Assembly: GCA_026874595.1 (NCBI GenBank)
Contig: CM049307.1
Span: 45,133,678-45,197,677 of the forward strand
DNA length: 64,000 nucleotides
Source of the DNA: Sipunculus nudus
Lineage: Eukaryota; Annelida; Sipuncula; Golfingiida; Sipunculidae
Direction: 5' to 3'
The notes beneath the pieces are model-generated. The model ran no database searches and was not told the DNA's origin. It saw nothing but the letters and a program-made list of their open reading frames with translations. Made by a program: the position numbers and the translations under genes. The number at the start of each line of letters is the position of its first letter. Position 1 is the stretch's first letter. Positions 34,306 to 47,276 of this stretch are shown one piece after another.

Positions 34306-37300
34306 TTAATCCTTAGATGCATGCTTTGTCCTCTTCATGCAACGTCTGATGATTGTGTTCACTCGGAACATGAGGCCGCGAATTCCTAAAAAAATGAAAT
34401 TGAACTTTATACTGTAACAGAAGATTAGAAGGGAAACAAACACCACGAACACTAAGAGTTTATACAATGTACATAAATGGAGAGCATTAGAACTTATAGT
34501 TAGACTTAATACGTAGACCTAAAACCGACAATATACGTGAATGTCAAAATAGGTGATTTTAAAATGTTATCTGATGGTCAAGAGCCACCGATTTATAATG
34601 TGATATGTAAACATGCCGCTAAAACCATATACTTCCCAGACACATTTTACATAGTATACTCAGTCATACAGGTGTATATTATTGACTACAGACTTATAAT
34701 CCTGTTAGAACAGGTCACCTTATACACGCAATTCAACACGAAGAACACACCTTTTTTCTTCGCCATTTTTTTCTGATCTGCTTTGTCACTAAGGACTGTG
34801 TGCTCTGTTGGCTCCACCTGGAGTCCATTCGTGGCAGACACCGAGACGTTGTCAAATTCTGAAACAGTCCAAGGTTCCAAATAAAGAATTCTACTGGAAT
34901 AACGGAGATTAGCTAAAGTAATTTACTCAGAAACATAGCCATGCACACAATGGTTGTTATTTCTAACAATTACTGGATTTGTTTGCGTGCACGAAAAAAT
35001 ATATAATATATCAAATATATTCACGTAGAAAAGTATTATAATACTTGACCACTGAAATTTTCTCGATGACATAGTTGAGACTTTAAATATGGTGTTGATA
35101 CTTTAAACAGGTTGATGATACTCTAAATCAAGGCGGTGATCCACAACCACGTGGTACCTTCAAATCAGCGTTACGGTACCTTAATCAAGGTGGGGCATGG
35201 TACCTTATTCGTGGTAAAGGTTCATTAATCATGTTGATGACTCATTATTGGTGGTGGTGATACCATAGAATCAGGGTTATAACACCCTAACCATGATGAT
35301 GTTGCCTTTTAAAATCATGGTGGTGATACCATAGAATCAGGGTATTAACACCCTAACCATGATGATGTTGCCTTTTAAAATCACGGTGTTGATACCATAG
35401 AATCAGGGTGATAATACCCTAACCATGATGATGTTGCCTTTTAAAATCATGATGTTGATACCATAGAATCAGGGAGATAATACCCTAACCATGATGATGT
35501 TGCCTTTTAAAATCATGATGTTGATACCATAGAATCAGGGAGATAATACCCTAACCATGATGATGTTGCCTTTTAAAATCATGGTGTTGATACCATAGAA
35601 TCAGGGTGATAACCCCCTTACCATGGTGATCTTGCCTTTTAAAATAATGGTTTTGATACCATAGAATCAGGGTGATAACACCCTAACCATGATGATGTTG
35701 CCTTTTAAAATCACGGTGTTGATACCATAGAATCAGGGTGATAACCCCCTTACCATGGTGATCTTGCCTTTTAAAATAATGGTTTTGATACCATAGAATC
35801 AGGGTATTAACACCCTAACCATGATGATGTTGCCTTTTAAAATCATGATGTTGATACCATAGAATCAGGGTGATAACACCCTAACCATGATGATGTTGCC
35901 TTTTAAAATCACGGTGTTGATACCATAGAATCAGGGTGATTACACCCTAACCATGATGATGTTGCCTTTTAAAACCATGGTGTTGATACCATAGAATCAG
36001 GGTGATAACACCCTAACCATGATGATCTTGCCTTTTAAAATCATGGTGTTGATACCATAGAATCAGGGTGATAACACCCAAATCATGATGATCTTGCCTT
36101 TTAAAATCATGGTGTTGATACCATAGAATCAGGGTGATAACACCCTAACCATGATGATGTTGCCTTTTAAAATCATGGTGTTGATACCATAGAATCAGGG
36201 TGATAACACCCTAACCATGATGATCTTTCCTTTTAAAATCATAGTGGTGATACCATAGAATCAGGGTGATAACACCCTAACCATGATGATCTTTCCTTTT
36301 AAAATCATGGTGTTGATACCATAGAATCAGGGTGATAACACCCAAACCATGATGATCTTGCCTTTTAAAATCATGGTGTTGATGCCATAGAATCAGGGTG
36401 ATTACACTCTAACCATGATGATGTCTTTTAAAATCATGGTGTTGATACTATAGAATCAGGGTGATTACACCCTTACCATGATGATCTTGCCTTTTAAAAT
36501 CATGGTGTTGATACTATAGAATCAGGGTGATTACACCCTTACCATGATGATCTTGCCTTTTAAAATCATGGTCTTGATACCCTAGAATCAGGATGATAAC
36601 ACCCTGACCATGATGATGTTTCCTTTCAAATCATGATAGTGATACCTTAATTTTGGTGACGATACATTAATCATGATGATGATACCTTTATCACCGTGGT
36701 GATACATTAATCATGATATCTAAATTATGGAGATAATACCTTAATCGTGGAGATGATACACACCTTTCTTTTTCGTTATTGTCATCTCATCAGGGTCTCT
36801 GCAAGCAACTGTCTCAGCTGGTGGCGCCACCTGGTTCTTCTCATCACTTTGCTCGCAGATGTTAACAATTTCTGAAACAATTTATGACTCTGATTAAACA
36901 AACGCGTTTTGATTTATTTATTTATTACCAGAAACTTAACCAAGTATGAGCACTTTTGAAATGAACAGGCCGAAAAATTATCCAGCAGTTACAGTGTAAC
37001 AGATATGTCAAAATATACCTCAATGAAAAATTAATTATCACAAAACTTTCCATTTTTATATCGTTTATTACAATCAAAATGTCTTAAGAAATAAATGATT
37101 AACATAAATGTTTAAAAATATAATTATAAGTTATTATAAATATACATATTTCAAAGAAACGTATATTTTCCTAAAAGTAAAATTTGCATGATTATATTAA
37201 TCAACTTCTCTAATCAATGCATCCTCTGAATTAATAAAATTGTTAATAATTAGTAATTATTATAAAGACTATATATGACCTCACACAAAAACATTCAGTC

Positions 37301-38099
37301 AAGTATATCTGTTAATAAGAGTACCAACCTGTGACAATGGGATTTTGTAGACCAGAAAATGGCCAGTCAACCTTGTAGCTCCCGGACTTGGAAGGGAATG
37401 ACACTTTTAGAAGATCTGATTTCTCCACTGTCCCATCACGTATAACCTCCCAATGTCCACTGATTATTAGATCTGAAAAAACGAGAGTTCTTAATAGTAT
37501 TATCTGAGGACAGATGAAGGATACTATTATAGAAATAACTTAAAATGAAACCATTTTGAATATTTTTTCAATTAATTACGCTTAAAACTCAATATCCTTA
37601 TAATATACTACTTTATAATATACTATATGTATCATGTATGGCCTTTAAAAACACCTAAGAGCGGTCAAAACTTCCGAGACTCGTCATTATTAATTTTGAA
37701 AGTAACTGTTTAACATTTTGTCGTGATAAAGCAATGGTATAATTCTTAATTTGCATAAGTGAATCTACCTTCCGAAATCGGTATGTTAACGACAGCAGCG
37801 CCCTCTGTTGCCAGGTAGTGTGACTTGACCCTACAGCCTGTGGTCGGCACAAATTCCATCTCATGTTTAAGTCCGTGACGCCAGTATGGCATGGTCAATA
37901 CTGCTGTCCCTGGGCATGGCGTCAGATGATTTTCGGGGTCTTCTGTGGTAAGATAAGATAAAATAGAATTAATAACTTGAGTATAAGAATACACATATAC
38001 ATACGTACAAACATATATATATATACGTATATACCATATATAATTATTAGTAACAGTAGTAGTAGTAGTAGTAGAAGTAGTGGTAATAGAAGTAGTGGC

Positions 38100-38139
<40 letters not shown>

Positions 38140-39086
38140 TTTATACATTTAATTAATTTTTTTAAGAATAATCGAATTTAAAGTTTAAACGCTGAGCAAG
38201 CTACGAAAATTGGAATTTTGAAGTAGAATTTTAATTTTCATATTGCGGAAATTTTATGTGCGGACACTGTATTGCTCTACTATTATTGGTAACTAATAAA
38301 ATGGTCATGCCTGTTTTAGACGGTGAAATGAAAATACCTTGTGACATTTCCTGCGATTCTCCTGCACAGTTGAAACGGAACTTGACTAGTGCCTGGGCGG
38401 TCCCTGCTGGGAGACAGAGCTGTCTGTTGACCACTTTGTCTTCCCAACAGAGAGCGCCACATTTTGACCGTACTACGGCCTTGTAGTGGGTAGACCCATG
38501 GGGCACGTGGGCAACACCCACCCACTGAGGGGAACCCTTGGGGGCGTTCACTAACTGTACGCCCTCGCCCACCTCCCACTGGCCAAGTGAAGGGTGCTCG
38601 CCCACAATATAGACTTCTTCGTCTTCCTCCTTGGCCAGGTAATTGATCATAAAACACAGGATCACTGAAACAAAGCAGAAATAAAAAAATAGTGATTTTG
38701 ACCGAGTATTACGTTTCACAGTGGATGTATCTTATTTCTTCTGTCTCTAAAAGTTAGCTCAGAATAATTAATAAACTGTACGTTAACTCAGAATGAACCG
38801 TTAACTGTGAATTAGTTATGGCGTGATTTGAAGATAAACATCATGTTATTAGTCCTGTTATTTACTATAGCTGCTATCGCATTAAAGTCAGACCGCCCAT
38901 TAACATATAACACGAATATAAATTAAAACATTTGGAGTATTACTAAATATAAGTCTATCTAAGGAAGCAGAACATCTGATCGAACAATGTACTTACAATA
39001 TCATTCATATCTACTGTTTTACATTAATCTTTCATTTACAATCTGTTTCATTAAATAATTAATTAAGTCAGCTTACCGTAATCCAT
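34306..39086 (-). CDS. CBM20-domain protein, copy C3 (7 exons, intact)
   Basis: Exons are 39086-39077, 38664-38338, 37942-37769, 37472-37329, 36871-36764, 34858-34751 and 34385-34306; 316 residues, all introns phase 1. Exons 1-4 lie exactly 23,385 bases from those of C1 and the CBM20 exon is the same in protein, so the duplication is recent. Changes from C1 fall at the 3' end: exon 6 reads EFDNVSVSATNG instead of EFVNVSVSATDG, and exon 7 has L for F and M for L. The region beside exon 6 matches C2 better than C1 (see findings). Promoter cluster at 39250-39324 and poly(A) signal at 34219-34214. Same proposed role as C1. Confidence 0.82.
35263..36644. repeat. 66-bp intronic minisatellite, 21 copies (C3)
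   Basis: Longest of the five arrays. Its order of variant units mostly follows that of C1 with one extra unit near the start, which supports the C1-C3 duplication. Confidence 0.95.
38054..38136. repeat. Trinucleotide repeat (AGT)n in C3 intron 2
   Basis: Same position and pattern as in C1. Confidence 0.85.
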
Positions 39087-39249
39087 GGCAGCGTAATGGA
39101 TCATCTGATGCGGAATAATCCGGATAAATTGATATTATTATATTCTAAATCTAAAATGACGATGACAGATAAGTTGATGCTGAAAGTTGTTGTCGACACG
39201 GCCGTCTGATGACAGAGAGTGAACCTAATGATCTGGTTACCATGCAACG

Positions 39250-39324
39250 TGACGTGAACAATAGCGTACGAACGTCACGACTAGACGGCACGTAAAGACG
39301 TCACCAAGGTGATGCTCTGACGTC
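39250..39324. promoter_or_regulatory. CRE/ATF-like cluster upstream of C3
   Basis: Four ACGTCA/TGACGT sites identical in order and spacing to C1. Confidence 0.5.
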
Positions 39325-41701
39325 GTTTTTCGCATTCACAAACTTTCGGTTGTTTAAGAATAAAATTAAGCTTTGTAAACGTTGTCCCTATGACCATGGA
39401 CTAAGTATATGTCAGTGACAGAGTTAATCGTCCTGTTATGTTTTTCCCTGTTCAGGTAATATTAAAAAAAAAACGAGTCCAATTAATTAGGGGAGTATGA
39501 CCCATCATGAATTCAGGGAATGTTTTACTATTTATAGGTCCTAATTAACATCCCATGAATGAATGCTATCAGGAAACCGGTAATTATGTTCATGTAAATT
39601 TATCGGCATAACATCACCCTCCCGCCAGAGGTCGTCTCTACTCAAAACGAAGCTCTTGTGGACAGTTAGGCACTGTGGCACGGCCGAGACTACTTGTCTG
39701 AACTGTCAAAGTTTAACATCGAAATTTGTTAGATTTTGAGGAAACACATTTTATTTACATTCACATGCGCATGCTTACAAAATATTACTTATTTCATGAA
39801 GTCCTAACCACGGAGACGCCCATGATTATGTAATTGGCCTTGAAACGATTCCTTTTGAACGTATTTAAACAGACTACATGTATTTATCCTCCCCCCCCCC
39901 CCTTTTTTTATATATATATACGCCATCTGTATATGTTGAAGCCCCGGTGCATTGTGGGCCGTAGATTCCAAAGCCCACAAACCCTAAACATCAGAGTCGT
40001 ACTCTTGTGAATTCCATTCTGCGCAGTCTTGCGTAACATGTGAATGAACTAGTGATATCACAGCTCTGGAGAAAGCGTCCTTGTATTGTACGGTAAGTTA
40101 ACGAGGTTGCTTACTGTATACACGGACACGCTCAGATCATGAAATGATCATGTTTTCTACACTCATAATGAATCACTTGATTTGCAATACTCTCATTGGC
40201 TTGTATATAGATTTTTTTTTTCTTGGTCAGCAGAATGATGTTTCCATTTATAAATTTGATTGGTCCTGGTAAAACTGAACAGAGGCGCCATCTGTTACCA
40301 GAAAAATGCAGCCTGGAGCCTTCCATTCTTCCTCAGACACCAATGATCGGATGTTGTTTTTCACTCATGTCGATCTGTTTTTTTTCTGGAGACGTTTTTC
40401 ATGATGACTGTTAAGATAGGAAAGTAATTCTTTAATACTTCTTTAATGCCATCAAAAACTGACATTATGTGGATATGCACAAGACCTGTTTTCGTAAAAT
40501 ACTGACATTATAATGGTCTGCCAAGTGTGTTCCTAGAGTTACAAAGTCTTTGTCCACTGGTAATCAGCCATTCTCTGGGAATGACACACATGACACATAT
40601 GTTCATTATCTCCCTCAATTATTGCTATCACATATATAAAATATTCTTTTATTCCTCCCTGAATATCAAACTGACCGTTGGTACGACTGTCTATATAGGT
40701 GATTAGGTGATTCCATTAAATTATCATATAGTATAAATGCTTTATTCATTATTCCGGCTGGATATGACCCTCAAAGTAGTAAACATTGCTGAAAGGAAAT
40801 AAATATACAGACATTGTTACACAATCAAAGATATTTCTTGTTGTAAAAGGACACAATACATACCGATAATTTTTTTTCCAAATATTCTGTGAGGTTATTT
40901 CAACTTAGGTGAGTTTTAAACAAGGAGTAATCAATCAATGTCGTTGTATGGCGAAGGAATCGTCTTTATAACGGTGTTGAAAAATAATCTGCGGACATAT
41001 TTTAATCGCAATAAAAAAAAAACAGTAAAATGCACGATAAAAAGAAGCTTGTGAATTGTGAAAACAAATCACAGGAATATTTCATTTTTGATAACAGTAA
41101 AAGGATAATTAGTCATTGATTATGCCCTGGGGACAGGTACCTTTCAATGATTTATGAAACGGTAGGGATGTACTTGAAGCGTTTTTAGTATTTCTTCGCT
41201 AAACAAATAAGTTTAAATTAAGCAAAAAATTGTTAGATGCAAACTTTTCACAGCGAAAGCTCTACGGTAGATGAAATTTATGTATCCGGATTTAATGAAT
41301 CCTATGGACATGAATCTCCATAAACTGGATTGTTTTCTGTGGAATGACCAATCTATGAATACAATCTTTGTAATTTCGGGAGATACATATGCGTACTTGA
41401 TATAATCCATTTTTTATTTAAAAATATTACTTCGGGGCGCTGCAGCAATTCGAAAAACATGATTCTCTGTTGAAAGGTTTGTAAATTTATCGTTCCACTG
41501 CTCACGAATGTTCACCGTATCTTAAAATAATACAATTATCCATGGAATTTAAATATTACAAGTAAGTTTAATCATAAATGGTGCAATGCAAACAGAAAGA
41601 AACTGTTGCAATTCAGAACACGTGTTAGAAAATATATCGCTCCAGTGCTCATGAATGTTCACGGTCTCTTAGAAATATCACACGGTGACAAACTGACGTG
41701 C
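39325..41701. other. C3 upstream flank and C3-C4 spacer
   Basis: Near-identical to 15940-18318. It includes the conserved GCATTGTGGGCCGTAGATTC block and the possible + strand exon. No firm gene. Confidence 0.45.
40282..40296 (-). promoter_or_regulatory. CTCF-like core, C3 flank
   Basis: AACAGATGGCGCCTC on the - strand, as in the C1 flank. Confidence 0.3.
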
Positions 41702-41775
41702 GCCTCCGTGGCCTTATATGGATAAGGCACCGGCCTCTGAAGCCGGGGATTGCGGGTTCGAGTCCTGTCGGAGTT
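41702..41775 (+). tRNA. tRNA-like locus, anticodon CTG, copy 2
   Basis: Same 74 bases as 18319-18392 with the same CTG anticodon (41737-41739) and the same acceptor mismatch. It sits in the C3-C4 spacer. Confidence 0.6.
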
Positions 41776-42568
41776 AAGAGCCGTTCGTTTACTAAGGCCT
41801 ACTGAATGATTCAGTTCAAAGAAGTTTCTTTAACGTATTCATCTGTGAATTCAATGAATTTTAATTAAATGTGATAAATAGGTCAATTTAACATTCATTT
41901 GCGATAAAAAAAGCATGAAGGCGAAGTAAAATTTGTCAGACCAATTTTTAGTTTTTCTTGTTTGTCCAGTTTTGTTCAATGTTGCTTTGATTAATTGAAT
42001 AAAGATCTTATTTTAAATGTTAATTTAGTTGTAATTTTGTACCCTAATGAATTATCCTTTAAATCAGGGTGATATTTTCCCAGGTTTGAAAGACTTTGTG
42101 GATATTTTTTTTGTTTATGTTTCATGTCTCTTTGAATACTATCAGTGCATGCTTTTCAACGTAAGACGTGAAAATGTTTATAATTTTAGTTTAACCACTT
42201 GGGTTGGAGGAATCCGAACAGTGAGAGGGTAAAATGAGACCATGCCTAGGCTGATTTCAGATTACCAGTTAGTAACTTTGATTGTTTGTGTCTGTATGTG
42301 TGTGTGGGAGGGAGTCATAAATATGGTCCCGCCATCCATTGGTTGGGCAATTTAAGAACAACAACAATTATTAAAATAAAGTCCCCTGTCACGCACAAAA
42401 TAAAACTCTAATGCATTCACATCGTCAAGTAATAAAGCTAATATTCAACAAATACACTAAAAGAGGTTTCCGAAATTTATTATATAAATCTAAACATTTG
42501 ATATAATAGTAATGAGAGAGCAGTTCATATATTTTCCTGTCCATTTTTGTCCACGGCAGTGGTACGTC
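41776..42568. other. C3-C4 spacer, C4 3' flank
   Basis: No gene seen. It is almost identical to 49511-50302. The C4 poly(A) signal is at 42481-42476 on the - strand. Confidence 0.5.
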
Positions 42569-45500
42569 TTAATCCTTAGATGCGTGCTTTGTCCTCTTCA
42601 AGCATCGTCTGAAGATTCTGTTCACTCGGAATATGAAGCCGCGAATTCCTAAAAAAATAAAATTGAAATTTATACTGTCACAGAAGATTAGAAGTGACAC
42701 AAACACCACGAACACTAAGAGTTTATACAATGTAAATAAATGGAGAGCATTAGAACTTATAGTTAGACTTAATACGTAGGCCTAAAACCGACAGTATACG
42801 TGAATGTCAAAATAGGTGCTTTTTATAAGTTATCTGAAGGTCAAGAGCCACCGATTTATAATGTGATATATAAACATGCCGCTAAAACCATATACTTCCC
42901 AGACACATTTTACATAGTATACTCAGTCATACAGGAGTATATTATTGACTACAGACTTATAATCCTAATAGAACAGGTCACCTTAAACACGCAATTCAAC
43001 ACGAAGTACACACCTTTTTTCTTCGCCATTTTTTTCTGATCTGCTTTGTCACTTGGGACTGTGTGCTCTGTTGGCTCCACCTGGAGTCCATTCGTGGCAG
43101 ACACCGAGACGTTGACAAATTCTGAAACAGTGCAAGGTTCCAAATAAAGAAGACGGTAATATCCACTGGAATAACGGAGATAAGCTAAAGTAATTTACTC
43201 AGAAACATAGCAATGCACACAATGGTTGTTATTTCTAACAATTACTGGATTTGTTTGCGTGCACGAAAAATATATAATATATCAAATTTATTCACGTAGA
43301 AAAGTATTATAATACTTGACCACTGAAATTTTCTCGATGACATAGTTGAGACTTTAAATATGGTGCTGATACTTAAAACAGGCTGATGATACTCTAAATC
43401 AAGGCGGTGATCCCCAACCACGTGGTACCTTCAAATCAGTGTTACGGTACCTTAATCACGGTGGTGCATGGTACCTTATTCGTGGTAAAGGTTCATTAAT
43501 CATGTTGATGACTCATTATTGGTGGTGGTGATACCATAGAATCAGGGTTATAACACCCTAACCATGATGATGTTGCCTTTTAAAATCACGGTGTTGATAC
43601 CATAGAATCAGGGTGATAACACCCAAACCATGATGATCTTGCCTTTTAAAATTATGGTGGTGATACCATAGAATCAGGGTGATAACACCCTAACCATGAT
43701 CATCTTGCCTTTTAAAATCATGGTGGTGATACCATAGAATTAGAGTGATAACACCTTAACCATGATGATGTTGCCTTTTAAAATCATGTTGGTGATACCA
43801 TAGAATCAGGGTATTAACACCCTAACCATGATGATGTTGCCTTTTAAAATCATGGTGTTGATACCATAGAATCAGGGTGATAACACCCTAACCATGATGA
43901 TGTTGCCTTTTAAAATCACGGTGTTGATACAATAGAATCAGGGTGATTACACCCTAACCATGATGATGTTGCCTTTTAAAATCACGGTGTTGATACCATA
44001 GAATCAGGGTGATTACACCCTAACCATGATGATGTTGCCTTTTAAAACCATGGTGTTGATACCATAGAATCAGGGTGATAACACCCTAACCATGATGATC
44101 TTGCCTTTTAAAATTATTTTGGTGATACCATAGAATCAGGGTGATAATACCCAAACCATGATGATGTTGTCTTTTAAAATCATGGTGTTGATACCATAGA
44201 ATCAGGGTGATAACACCCAAACCATGATGATCTTGCATTTTAAAATCATGATGTTGATACCATAGAATCAGGGTGATAACACCCTAACCATGATGATCTT
44301 GCCTTTTAAAATCATGGTGTTGATACCATAGAATCAGGGTGATAACACCCTAACCATGATCATCTTGCCTTTTAAAATCATGGTGGTGATACCATAGAAT
44401 CAAGGTGAAAACACCCAAACCATGATGATCTTGCCTTTTAAAATCATGGTGTTGATACCATAGAATCAGGGTGATAACACCCTAACCATGATGATCTTGC
44501 CTTTCAAAATCATGGTGTTGATGCCATAGAATCAGGGTGATTACACCCTTACCATGATGATCTTGCCTTTTAAAATCATGGTCTTGATACCATATAATCA
44601 GGATGATAATACCCTGACCATGATGATGTTTCCTTTCAAATCATGATAGTGATACCTTAATTTTGGTGACGATACATTAATCATGATGATGATACCTTTA
44701 TCACCGTGGTGAATAATCATGATATCTAAATTATGGAGATATATCTTAATCGTGGAGATGATACACACCTTTCTTTTTCGTTATTGTCATCTCATCAGGG
44801 TCTCTGCAAGCAACTGTCTCAGCTGGTGGCGCCACCTGGTTCTTCTCATCACTTTGCTCGCAGATGTTAACAATTTCTGAAACAATTTATAAATCTGATT
44901 AAACAAACGCGTTTTGATTTATTTATTATAAGAAACTTAACCAAGTATGAGCACTTTTGAAATGAACAGGCCGAAAAATTATCCAGCAGTTACAGTGTAA
45001 TAGATATGTCAAAATATACCTCAATGAAAAATTAATTATCACAAAACTTTCCATTTTTATATCGTTTATTACAATCAAAATGTCTTAAGAAATAAATGAT
45101 TAACATAAATGTTTAAAAATATAATTATAAGTTATTATTAATATACATATTTCAAAGAAACGTATATTTTCCTAAAAGTAAAATTTGCATTATTATATTA
45201 ATCAACTTCTCTAATCAATGCATCCTCTGAATTAATAAAATTGTTAATAATTAGTAATTATTATAAAGACTATATATGACCTCACACAAAAACATTCAGT
45301 CAAGTATATCTGTTAATAAGAGTACCAACCTGTGACAATTGGATTTTGTAGACCAGAAAATGGCCAGTCAACCTTGTAGCTCCCGGACTTGGAAGGGAAT
45401 GACACTTTTAGAAGATCTGATTTCTCCACTGTCTCATCACGTATAACCTCCCAATGTCCACTGATTATTAGATCTGAATAAACGAGAGTTCTTAATAGTA

Positions 45501-47056
45501 TTACCTGAGGACAGATGAAGGATAATATTATATAAATAACTTAAAATGAAACAATTTTGAATATTTTTTTAATTAATTACGCTTAAAACTCAATATCCTT
45601 ATAATATACTACTTTATAATATACTATATGTATCATGTATGGCCTTTAAACACTTAAGAGCGGTCAAAACTTCCGAGACTCGTCATTATTAATTTTGAAA
45701 GTAACTGTTTAACATTTTGTCGTGATGAAGCAATGGTATAATTCTTAATTTGCATAAGTGAATCTACCTTCCGAAATCGGTATGTTAACGACAGCAGCGC
45801 CCTCTTTTGCAAGGTAGTGTGACTTGACCCTACCGCCTGTGGTCGGCACAAATTCCATCTCATGTTTAAGTCCGTGACGCCAGTATGGCATGGTCAATAC
45901 TGCTGTCCCTGGGCATGGCGTCAGATGATTTTCGGGGTCTTCTGTGGTAAGATAAGATAAAATAGAATTAATAACTTGAGTATAAGAATACACATATACA
46001 TACGTACAAACATATATATATATACGTATATACCATATATAATTATTAGTAGCAGTAACAGTAGTAGTAGTAGTAGAAGAAGTACTAGTTTTAGTAGTAG
46101 TGGCAGTTGTAGTAGTAGTAATAGTATTTATTAATTCAATTAAATTTTAAGAATAATCGAATTTAATGTTTAAACTTTAAAGTAGAATTTTAATTTTCAT
46201 ATTAAAGGAATATTTTGCGCGGGCACAGTATTGCTCTAGCTTTATTGGTAACTATGAAAATTATCATGCCTGTTTTAGACGGTGAAATGAAAATACCTTG
46301 TGACATTTCCTGCGATTCTCCTTCACAGTTGAAACGGAACTTGACCAGTCCGTGGGCGGTCCCTGTTGGGAGACAGAGCTGTCTGTTGACCACTTTGTCT
46401 TCCCAACAGAGAGCGCCACATTTCGACCGTACTACTGCCTTATAGTGGGTAGATCCACGGGGCACGTGGGCAACACCCACCCACTGAGGGGAACCCTTGG
46501 GGGCGTTCACTAACTGGACGCCCTCGCCCACGTCCCACTGGCCAAGTGAAGGGTGCTCTCCCACAATATAGACTTCTTCGTCTTCCTCCTTGGCCAGGTA
46601 ATTGACCATAAAACACAGGATCACTGAAACAAAGCAGAAATAAAAAAAAATTAGTAATTTTGACCGAGTATTACGTTTCACAGTTAATGTATCTTATTTC
46701 TTCTGTCTCTAATTCTAAAAGTTAGCTCAAAATAAGTAGTAAACTGTACATTGACTCAGAATAAATCGTTAACCGTGAATTAGTTATGGCGTGATTTGAA
46801 GATTAACATTGTGTTATTAGGCCTGCATGTTATATACTATATCTGCGGCTGAAATAAAGTCAGACAGCCCATTAACATATAACACTAATAAAAATTAAAA
46901 CTTTTTGAGTATTACTAAATATTAGTCTATCTGAGGAAGCAGAACATCTGATCGAACATTGTTTACAATTATTGATATCCACTGTTTCAGATTAATCATT
47001 CATTTCCAGTCTGTTTTTTTTTAATTAAGTAAATAGGTCAGCTTACCGTAATCCAT
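42569..47056 (-). CDS. CBM20-domain protein, copy C4 (7 exons, intact, most diverged)
   Basis: Exons are 47056-47047, 46623-46297, 45941-45768, 45473-45330, 44876-44769, 43121-43014 and 42648-42569, giving 316 residues in frame. The CBM20 signature residues (VYIVGEHPSLGQW, YKAVV, WED, NR) are all kept. Differences include WDVGEG, VPRGST, PTGTAHGLVK and NCEGES in exon 2, RDETV in exon 4 and FIFRVNRIFRR in exon 7. The upstream in-frame ATG of the other copies is lost here by an eight-base deletion, which supports the downstream start. Its upstream flank lacks a 270-base segment. C4 has no counterpart in the C1-C2-S2 block, so it was either lost there or added here. Confidence 0.8.
43534..44654. 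repeat. 66-bp intronic minisatellite, 17 copies (C4)
   Basis: Same unit and location as the other arrays, with more private substitutions (for example GATCATCTTGCC and AATTAGAGTGATAAC variants). Confidence 0.95.
46048..46128. repeat. Degenerate (AGT)n in C4 intron 2
   Basis: Interrupted and shorter than in the other copies, in line with the greater age of C4. Confidence 0.75.
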
Positions 47057-47200
47057 GGCGGTGTGATGGATGCGGAATAATCCGGATAAATTGATGTTAT
47101 TATATGCTAAATGACGATGACAGATAAGTTGATGCTGAAAGTAGTTGTCGACAAGGCCGTCTGATGACAGAGAGTGAACTTAATGATCTTGTTACCAACG

Positions 47201-47276
47201 TGACGTTAACAATAGCGTACGACACGTCACGACTGAACGGCACGTAAAGACGTCACCAAGGTGATGCTCCGACGTC
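47201..47276. promoter_or_regulatory. CRE/ATF-like cluster upstream of C4
   Basis: TGACGT at 47201, ACGTCA at 47224 and 47250 are kept. The fourth site has changed from TGACGTC to CGACGTC. Spacing matches C1. Confidence 0.5.
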
